Origin: Sodiomyces alkalinus F11
Lineage: Eukaryota > Ascomycota > Sordariomycetes > Glomerellales > Plectosphaerellaceae
Assembly: GCF_003711515.1 (NCBI RefSeq)
Contig: NW_021167081.1
Location: 1-64,000, forward strand
Direction of reading: 5' to 3'
Length of the DNA: 64,000 nucleotides
In this document: positions 56,720-64,000 of the stretch, in pieces
How positions within the stretch are numbered: position 1 is the first letter of the stretch
Layout: each line of letters starts with the position of its first letter
Translations under genes and position numbers: made by a program
Notes under the pieces: model-generated
Databases searched by the model: none
The model's input: only the letters and a program-made list of their open reading frames with translations
What the model was told of the DNA's origin: nothing

Positions 56720-57501
56720 GGAGTATCAGGCGAGACGCAGACGCATTCCGGCGTTGGATCTGGGCTGCGCGTGGCGTTACCGGACGGACGGCATGAACTG
56801 ACCGGAAGCGCTATAGTAGTATGTAACATTGTTAACACAGCATGATGAGCAGTACCTTTATTAATCCAAACCACTGAATCCAATGATAAAAGTTGGTGTT
56901 TGAGCCAGACTTATGTTGTGCATCTTGTCTCTGCTTGGATCTCGTAGGTGTATCGTCACAGGCCCTTAGTAAAGGTCAATGGACAGTCAAAGACTAGCTG
57001 ACGTAAGGTTGGTGCTCTACCTTAGGCCTAGTACACGTACACTAGGTACTTCGATGCCAAGCTTTAGGCGAGAGAGACCCCAGACAGCCTCGTAACTCCC
57101 CTGCTACACGCTAATGAACCCGCTGAAGAGGCCACCTAAGTCGACTGACAGCCCCGTGTAAGCTTTCCCTCCGAGGTGCCGCGTGTCAATAGAGTTTCCG
57201 CGAAGGGAAAGATCTGACGGAAGCAATTGGCCGCATCCCTCCCTACTTTGGCTGGTTTTCCCTCTTCTGTCCAAAAAAAAAAATAAAAAAAAAATTCCAA
57301 AGCTCCCTGGCAATGTCTGCTTGTCTGCTGTATTGCCTCAGGGGACCACCATGACCCTCTTCTGTCCATTGTTCCCTTGGCGATTAAGGTAGTTACCGAC
57401 CGACGATTGTGCGTTGTATCCTGGATCTCTCCCTCCCCTTGGGTCCGGTTGTCCGGTTGGTGCCTACCTACCTACCTACCTACTACCTTACCTTCGGCAT
57501 C
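56720..57501. other. Intergenic, ZIP transporter promoter
   Basis: Promoter side of the ZIP gene. Contains A-rich 57272-57294 and an ACCTACCT tandem at 57465-57480 just before the start codon. I did not find a convincing zinc-responsive (Zap1-type ACCTTNAAGGT) site. No other gene supported. Confidence 0.5.
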
Positions 57502-59252
57502 ATGGATCCACGCGCAGGAGGTATGTTCATGTTCAAACCCCTTTCGTATCGAATGGCATACGATACGAAAACCTGCTTGGCGACTGGGTTTTTTTTTTCT
57601 TTCTTTTTCTTTTTTTTTTCTTTTTTCTTTTACTGACTCCAGGCCAGACATCTCTTGGGCCACGATTCCGACTAATCTCCTGCTGGCCGAGCTCGCGAGA
57701 CGGGGTGAACGGGATGGCGGCGATGACGACGCGCGACCAGAATGCGGCTCCGGTAGCCGCGGATCCTACGATACCGGCCTCCATGTTGGCGCCCTTATCC
57801 TGATCCTCACCTTGAGCACCGTCTGTACGTAACTTTTGTCCCCTTGACGTCCATTACGATCATCTGCCCATCTGCCCATCGCCTCCTGGTCGTTCCAACC
57901 CCAGCCGATAGTCGTAACTCGTATTCGCTAACGCCTCGACAGCTTGCGGTATCCCTCTCCTATCACGAGGAGGCTCCGGGGGCCATCTCCAAAAGAAGAT
58001 CATTTTCTACTGCCAACACTTTGGCACCGGCGTCCTTCTCGCGACCGCCTTCGTCCACCTCCTCCCCACGGCCTTCCTCTCCTTAACCGACCCATGCCTC
58101 CCCTATTTCTTCAGCAAGGGCTTCAAGCCCATGGCCGGCCTCGTCGCCATGATCGCCGCCCTGACTGTCGTCGCCCTCGAGATGTACCTCGCCACCCGCG
58201 GCGCCGGCCACGCGCACTCTCACCACTACCATTTCTGGGACGAAGGCGAAAGCGAGGGCGAACACGAACACAAACACGAACACAATAGCCACACGGCGGC
58301 CGCAGGATACAAGGACACCGCATCGTCGGCGAACGGCCTTGGCCTGCTGTCTGGTTTGTCGGCGCAGAGGAGCAGGCATCCTCGCCCGGCTGATTTCGAG
58401 TTGGACGCTATGGATGGTGCGACGCAGGGGCTCATTTCCGGTGCGTCGCCGCTGCCGAGCAGCGAGCCGAGATTCGCCGCACCATCTCGTGTTCCGGACG
58501 GGCGGGACGGAGGACCCAGCGAGTCGTCAAATGGCGTAGACGGCGCGGACGACATGGCAAACGGCGCCGACGACGACGACGACCACGACCGAGACGAGGA
58601 CTCCGACCTCGAACTGGAATTACACGAGCTCGATGCAGTGTCCATCAAGAACCGCCACGCCCATGCCCATGCCCATGCCCAGCGCCATCCTCACCAGGGG
58701 CAACACCCGTCCAGCGTGCCCGCCGCCGCCCCGCGCGTCGTCATCATCACGGCGGAGGAACAAGCCCGGCTCCTCAGACAATGCCTGATGCTGGAAGGCG
58801 GCATCCTCTTCCACAGCATCTTCATCGGCATGGCCATCTCGGTGGCGACGGGGCCGACCTTCGTGGTCTTCCTAATCGCCGTCAGCTTCCACCAGACGTT
58901 CGAGGGCCTGGCTTTGGGGAGCCGCATTGCGGCCATTCAACTGCCGCGACGATCGGCCCGGCCGTGGCTCATGGCGTTGGCCTTCGGGGCCACGACGCCG
59001 TTCGGGCAGCTCATCGGGCTCGTGGTGCATAACATGTACGATCCGATGAGCCAGACGGGGCTGCTGATGGTGGGGTTTATGAATTCCATCTCGTCGGGCC
59101 TGTTGCTGTTCGCGGGTCTCGTGCAGTTGCTGGCGGAGGATTTTTTGACGGAGAAGAGTTACAGTACTTTGGCCGGGGGCAGGAGATGGAGGGCCTACAT
59201 GGCTGTCGTTGGCGGAGCTATTCTCATGGCTATTGTTGGGGGGTTTGCCTAG
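57502..59252 (+). CDS. ZIP-family zinc/iron transporter
   Basis: Three exons: 57502-57520 (19 bases, MDPRAG), 57648-57824 and 57943-59252; 501 residues. The first intron has a long T tract, a CTGAC branch site and two nearby acceptors; only the CCAG at 57647 keeps frame. ZIP features: LHVGALILILTLSTV and CGIPLLSR in helix I, FYCQHFGTGVLLATAFVHLLPTAF in II, SLTDPCLPYFFSKGF, MAGLVAMIAALTVVALEMYL in III, then helix IV ILFHSIFIGMAISVA (about 357) and V FHQTFEGLALGSRI (about 381), whose His and Glu residues line the metal path. The cytosolic III-IV loop is very long (about 180 residues), with two His-rich runs and an Asp/Glu-rich stretch likely to bind metal. Expected at the plasma membrane, importing Zn2+ (Zrt1/2-like). 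Confidence 0.92.
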
Positions 59253-60162
59253 AACAAATGCATGCGAAGGGCAGCTCGAACGCGATTCAACCCAACCGCA
59301 GACGGCATCTTGCAAATTAAGTTACATTTTCGGCGGATTTCAACGAGTTGGCAGAAACCAAAGGCGTTTTATAGGAATCAATCACAGGAGTACGGCTGTT
59401 GGTCTCGGAGATGAAGTTCATTTATTGTACAGTAAGGTACCGACAACATGTCTTCAGAGGTCTCCAAAGACCGTCACAAAGAATCATATTTCAATTTGAT
59501 CCTACGGCATCGTGAAACGCAAACATTGAATCCATCTAGAAGCGTAGGTACCTTAACATGAGTGTGTTTTATCAGGGAAGCGACAGTTCTCGTACTTCCA
59601 TTGTAGCTGTCCTGCCGACTCCCATAGTACGGGGGATGTACCTTTTGGGACAGGTCTCCGGAGATGGAACGGGCCAGATGCAAGGTACAAAAGTACAAAG
59701 TACGTTGTACTTACAATGGCTCTTTTTTTTTTTTTTTTTTTTTTTTAATCAAAGCTCCCGCAAACCTTCCGACACCACTTTTGACTCACGGAAAAGCATC
59801 TTCCTCGTCGCCCACCCAACTCTCTCGACAACCCACCCCTCCCCATTACTCAATGCAATCCCACAGGTGACGAACAAACTGCCTTGTCCGACAAGACGCA
59901 GATGTAGCGGCAGCATTCTTTGCGATTTCCACATCGCCAGAGGGCACAGCAAGCTCCAATTGCCCCTCCTCCTCCTCCTCCTCCTCCCTCCCCCGCATTC
60001 TGTCACCCAAAAGATCCCTCCCTGCATACGTCTGTCTAGTAAAAGACATATTCTCCTCAGCCCTCGATTCTCGCCTCAATCCCGCCGCATCCCCGAACGC
60101 AACGCCAACAACAACGTCCAACAACAAACAAAGCACACGAGTCCCCCCTCTGACCCATCAAG
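59253..60162. other. Intergenic, RPC6 promoter side
   Basis: Between two plus-strand genes. A T22 run lies at 59725-59746 (approximate ends), and a CCT-repeat at 59960-59990. The final 150 bases before 60163 are C/A-rich leader sequence. No supported gene. Confidence 0.55.
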
Positions 60163-61564
60163 ATGGCCTCGGAGTCATCGTCCTCGGCGGCGCCAGCGGC
60201 GACCACTCCTGCCAGTGCCGCCGCCGCCGTGGACCCGAGCAAGTTCGACATCTTGAAGCAGGCCCTCTACGACGCATGCCGGTCCAATGGCGACGAGGAC
60301 AATCTGTACAGCCAGTACGACCTCCTCGACTTGGGCATCATCCCGAACCGGGATCCGCAGATGCTGCTCAAGGTTGTCCAGAGTCTTACCAACGACAAGC
60401 TCTTGATCGCCGTGAGTGCGCAGGGTGGGCTAGCATGGCGATGGCGGCCCAGGGCTGAAGCAGACAAGTGAGTTTGTCCGTCTCTCTCTCTCTCTCCTCA
60501 CCTTTTACACATCGTCGCACACCCAGACAAGCCGCTGACAAACATGGTGCTTCCACCTCTAAAGATACAAGCTCTGCACAACCGACGAACAACGCATGGT
60601 CTATGGCGCCATCGACGATGCCGGCGCCGACGGCATCTGGACCAAGACCATCCAAGGCCGCCTCGGCATCAACGACGCCGTGATGAAGACGGCCCTCAAA
60701 CAGCTGCAATCCAAGAACCTCATCGCCCCCTTCAAGAGCGTCGAGCACACCAACAAAAAGATGTACATCAAGGCCTCGCTGAGGCCATCCGAACGCGCCA
60801 CCGGAGGCCCCTGGTTCACCGACCAGGCCCTCGACGTCGCCTTCATCGAGGACCTGCAGCGCGTCATTTTTGATTACATCAAGCGCCAGAGCAGCTACTT
60901 CCAGAAAGGCCACTCCTCTTCCTCCTTCTCCTCCTCCTCCTCCTCCTCCTCCTCCGCCGCCCGCACCGCCGTGCCCAAGAAGGGCATCCTCAAGGGCTCC
61001 GCCGCCGCTGCTGCGGGGAAGAAGCGGACGGCCGAGCACATGAGCGGAGACCACGACACCAACAGCCACCACCACCACCACCACCACCACCACCACCGCC
61101 CTCACCACAACGCCGACGCCGCCAAGCCAACGACGCCGAAAAACACCTACCTCCCCCTCCCCGCAGGCTACAAAGAGTACCCGACAGTGCGCGACATGGC
61201 GCGCTTCATCTCCCAATCCGGCATCACCACCGAGACCATCCTAGGCGAGGAGGACGTGCAGAAGTTGATCGACGTCCTCGTCTTCGACAACCTGATCGAA
61301 GCCGTCCGCGTGGCCGGCCGCGTGGGCTACCGCGTCCGCCGCCACCCAAAGCAGAGCCTCGAGTCGTGGGCCGCGGCGCGCCCGGCCGAAGACGAGGGCG
61401 TCGCCCTTCCCGTCGTGGAACGCGGCGCGCCGGAACCGGTGACCAATGGCTTCACCGAGGCGCCGTGCGGAAGGTGTCCCGTGTTCGAGCTTTGCGAGGA
61501 GGGGGGGCCCGTGAGCGCCAGCAACTGCATATATTTCCAACGATGGTTAGGGTTGGAGGAGTAA
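60163..61564 (+). CDS. RPC34: RNA polymerase III subunit RPC6 (RPC34)
   Basis: Exons 60163-60467 and 60565-61564 (97-bp intron, GTGAGT...TAAAG) encode 434 residues. The subunit helps Pol III open promoters and contacts TFIIIB. Seen: tandem winged-helix domains (about 25-105 and 105-190), with GGLAWRWRPRAEADKYK across the splice junction and DGIWTKTIQGRLGINDAVMKTALKQLQ; a third region TVRDMARFISQSGIT, LIDVLVFDNLIEAV; and a C-terminal Cys cluster, Cys402-x2-Cys405-x5-Cys411-x10-Cys422, like the iron-sulfur motif of human RPC39. Between the second and third regions an insertion carries a Ser run (about 216-233), an Ala run and at least ten consecutive His (about 269-280); this linker is not part of the core family. 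The subunit is nuclear. Identification is firm. Confidence 0.94.
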
Positions 61565-62298
61565 AAAGAACAGAAGAAAAAAAGAAGAAGAAGAAAAGAA
61601 AAAGAAAAAAAAGAACAAATGTCTCATGTCATGCTGCTAAGGACAGGACAGCAGGGGAAGCGTCACGACGTATATAAAAAAACATATGGACATGATACAT
61701 GATGAGCCGGGGAATTTGTTTTGCTTTGTTTTTTCTTCTTCTTCTTTGTCCACCTGCGAGATATTGCATCCGGGGAAGGTGCGGGGATATTCTACCTGTA
61801 TTTGTATCGTGTATGATTTGCATGGCAACGGCGTTGGCTGGGCTGAGCTGAGCTCTGTATTAAAAACATGATCCACACTTCCTAGGGCGGAAGGAGGCGG
61901 AAAGGTGGAATTACGCTCTGGCATGAAAACCTTTAATACACGTTCCGTATGGATGAAAGCTTCGTCATCAGAAAAGCCGTGGCGTCAACCCTGCGAGGGC
62001 GTTGGCAGAATGGATCAAAAAGCGTCACAAAACAAACCACTACCAAAAGAAAAAGAAAAAGAAAAATATCACGAGACGAATGAGTGTGTTTTCATCGCGC
62101 GCTGCATAGCGACTGTGTTTTCGTCTTAACCCGGGTTAGCTATGAGCTATCCATAGAGTGTGCAGGCACAACAAGATCCACCACGACAATCCGCCCCCTA
62201 AGTTTTAACTTTTCCCGTTCCCATCCTCGCCATCTCGCGATCCGAGAAGCAGAGGAAGGAAAAACAAATTGCTAATACAAGCCCTTGATAGGGGACAT
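61565..62298. other. Convergent intergenic region
   Basis: Lies between the 3' ends of RPC34 (+) and the cyclophilin gene (-). A/G-rich runs follow the RPC34 stop codon (61567-61620) and recur at 62040-62068; they are probably 3' untranslated sequence. No supported gene. Confidence 0.6.
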
Positions 62299-63645
62299 TT
62301 ACAGGGCACCGCTCTTGACGATAGTGGGACGCTTGCCGTAGCGGATGGTGCCGCTCTGGGAGCCGGTGGCCTCGATGGCCTTGACGATGTTCAGGGAGGC
62401 CTGGTCGGCGACCTCACCGAAGACGACGTGGCGGCCGTTCAGCCACGAGGTGACGACGGTGGTGATGAAGAACTGGGAGCCGTTGCTAAATGGAGAGTCA
62501 GTCCTGATGTCTCGCTCCACCATACCAAAATGCTGTCGCGGAATGGGGTGCGATGTTTGGGGGCCCGGGGGNNNNNNNNNNNNNNNNNNNNNNNNNNNNN
62601 NNNNNNNNNNNNNNNNNNNNNGGACGGCAGCCTACGTGTTGGGGCCGGCGTTGGCCATGGAGAGCAGACCGGGCTTGTCGTGCTTCAGCTGGAAGTTCTC
62701 ATCGGGGAACTTCTCGCCATAGATGGACTTGCCACCGGTGCCCTGTTTTCATCCTCGGGTTAGCCTTCTCTCCCGGATGAGAAGAGCAGAGAGAGACAAT
62801 AGACGGAGGCATGTCCAGACGTACATTACCACGGGTGAAGTCACCACCCTGGAGCATGAACTCGGGGATGACACGGTGGAAGGAAGAGCCCTGGTAGCCA
62901 AAGCCCTTCTCGCCGGTGCAGAGAGCACGGAAGTTCTCAGCAGTCTTGGGAACGACGTCATAGAACAGGTTGAAGGTGACGCGGCCGGACTGGGCTGTTA
63001 AGGAAAATGGGATGGTCAGCGAGGGTTCGATAGAGACAGGGTAATCCAATCGCATCGCAATAGGAAAAGGCCGACATTGCCATCTTGGGACATGAGCGAG
63101 CGAGCGAGCGAGCGAGCGAGTAGAAGCATTGCGTCCACAGAGCTACTGCTCGAACCGCAGACCACAGCCCAGACCACAGCCCAGACCACGGCCCAGAGCA
63201 CGACCAACCCAGGAAAGCACATTTGGATGGGTCTGGGTTTGTTTGACGACATTCGTAGAAAGGGGAAGGGAGAGAAGAGGCTTACGCTCGGGGTTGCCAG
63301 TAGCCCTGCCGGCGTTGGGGTCGTAATGGGGACCCTCCCACTCGATGTCGAAATAACTGGTGACGGGGGAAAATAACAACCAGGTCAGCATGATGTTTGC
63401 GTTACGAAGAAAAAACGAGCAGTGGGTTAGCAAACGAGGGTCTGGGCTTACACCTGAGGACCGGACATGTTGGCGGTAGAGGCGAAGAAGCGGACGGGAA
63501 GCTTGGTGTTGGATGGGATAATGGGAGACCGAATTGGCTTGGTGAAGGTGGAAGGTCGAGAAAGGGGAGAGAGTGAAGCGGAAGAACAGAAGAGGTTATG
63601 ATGGCGGGGTAGGAGGGGTCGAAGGATGGAGGCGGCAGGTCTCAT
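62299..63645 (-). CDS. Cyclophilin (peptidyl-prolyl isomerase), mitochondrial and cytosolic forms
   Basis: Five exons: 63645-63452, 63356-63286, 62994-62825, 62742-62636 and 62485-62299; 242 residues from the first ATG. Residues 1-59 are basic, Ser/Pro-rich and lack acidic residues, a mitochondrial presequence ending in VRFFASTAN. An in-frame ATG at 63468 starts [14 protein letters not shown], giving a 183-residue cyclophilin A-like protein. Catalytic and cyclosporin-binding features are complete: [34 protein letters not shown] and [13 protein letters not shown] (active-site Trp in SWLNG). The enzyme speeds proline cis-trans isomerisation. In Neurospora one cyclophilin gene makes both forms from alternative transcript starts; the same is inferred here. 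The 50-N assembly gap is inside intron 4, so the coding sequence is whole. Confidence 0.95.
62572..62621. other. Assembly gap (50 N) in cyclophilin intron 4
   Basis: Fifty N preceded by GGGCCCGGGGG. It lies within the fourth intron of the cyclophilin gene (62486-62635), so no codon is lost. A round 50 suggests a fixed-size placeholder; a G-rich homopolymer, as seen elsewhere in this window, may have stopped assembly. Confidence 0.98.
63093..63197. repeat. GAGC tandem and CAGACCACAGCC minisatellite in cyclophilin intron 2
   Basis: A GAGC tetranucleotide tandem (about 63093-63120) is followed by about three copies of a 12-base CAGACCACAGCC-like unit (63159-63192). Both lie in intron 2 (62995-63285). 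Confidence 0.8.
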
Positions 63646-64000
63646 TTTTTTGGGTCCCTTCTTCTATTTTTTTCTCTTTTCCTGGTCTGGTTGCTGAGGG
63701 GTTGCGAGGTACCTTGCGTGGTGCGTGGTACCTACCTAGGTGCCTAGGTACCTATGAATAACAAAGGCGGGAAGGAGGGAGCTGTGAGCTGTTTCCACAA
63801 TGTACGAGTACAACATACACAATTTCTGTAGCCGATTGGAACTAGGGAGGGGTAGAATCCGATGTCAGCGTAATGAGCTCCCCCACCACTCGTACTGGTT
63901 CCAGCAAATCGCCGACGGGAGAATAAGTGGACGGGTGGGGAACGGGGGAGGAGGAGCAACCGGGTGGGGCAACCCGAATCACGTGAAATTAGGCCCCCCA
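63646..64000. other. Cyclophilin promoter region to window end
   Basis: Upstream of the cyclophilin gene. A cluster of GGTACCTACCTAGG words lies at 63706-63753. No gene supported before the window ends. Confidence 0.5.

Noticed and set aside
59558..60256. 232-codon plus-strand frame overlapping the RPC34 start
   Set aside because: Runs through a poly-T tract and C/T-rich leader in a different frame from the clear RPC34 coding sequence.

Overview
This window is the left end of a chromosome from a filamentous ascomycete fungus, most likely a Sordariomycete. It opens with 13 perfect copies of TAACCC, the C-rich strand of a canonical TTAGGG telomere. The genes have short GT-AG introns of about 65-360 bp with recognisable branch points. 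The encoded proteins are fungal: Nej1/XLF, Mtc1, a bicovalent-FAD AA7-type oxidase, a DUF7907-like secreted protein and a fungal-type forkhead factor. No bacterial operons, tRNA, rRNA or CRISPR arrays were seen. The species cannot be fixed from sequence reading alone. Two runs of N mark assembly gaps, at 34358-34787 and 62572-62621.

Layout from the telomere inwards. The first 4.6 kb is subtelomeric and gene-poor; it holds one long reading frame (2028-3263) interrupted by two in-frame TAA codons. Then follow a secreted choice-of-anchor-B (LVIVD-type) protein (4662-6565, +), an amino-acid permease (8162-10163, +) lying tail-to-tail with a malic enzyme (10171-12036, -), an Mtc1-like protein (13334-14996, -), a 1350-residue AT-hook protein (16501-20624, +), ribosomal protein uL14 (21674-22757, -), an AA7/BBE-type FAD oxidase (23370-25059, -) and the end-joining factor Nej1/XLF (26902-28518, +).

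A gene-poor stretch (28.5-36.1 kb) with an assembly gap follows. Beyond it are three minus-strand regulatory genes: a forkhead transcription factor (36133-38091), the splicing factor cactin (42072-44116) and a protein with two cyclic-nucleotide-binding domains, an F-box and leucine-rich repeats (45150-48278). After a second gene-poor stretch (48.3-52.8 kb) comes a compact housekeeping block: a mitochondrial TMBIM5/Bax-inhibitor-like protein (52822-54024, +), methionine sulfoxide reductase A (54591-55208, -), a small secreted protein (56060-56719, +), a ZIP zinc transporter (57502-59252, +), RNA polymerase III subunit RPC6 (60163-61564, +) and a cyclophilin predicted to have mitochondrial and cytosolic forms (62299-63645, -).

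The genes do not form an obvious biosynthetic cluster; most are independent housekeeping or regulatory genes. The points most worth a second look are the cNMP/F-box/LRR protein, the two-start cyclophilin, the 7-bp gap between the permease and malic-enzyme stop codons, the very long G homopolymers next to those two genes, an inverted-repeat element at 49558-49790, a duplicated 14-bp palindromic motif between the AA7 oxidase and NEJ1, and the interrupted subtelomeric reading frame. Exon boundaries were placed by hand from splice signals and conserved protein motifs and have no transcript support.
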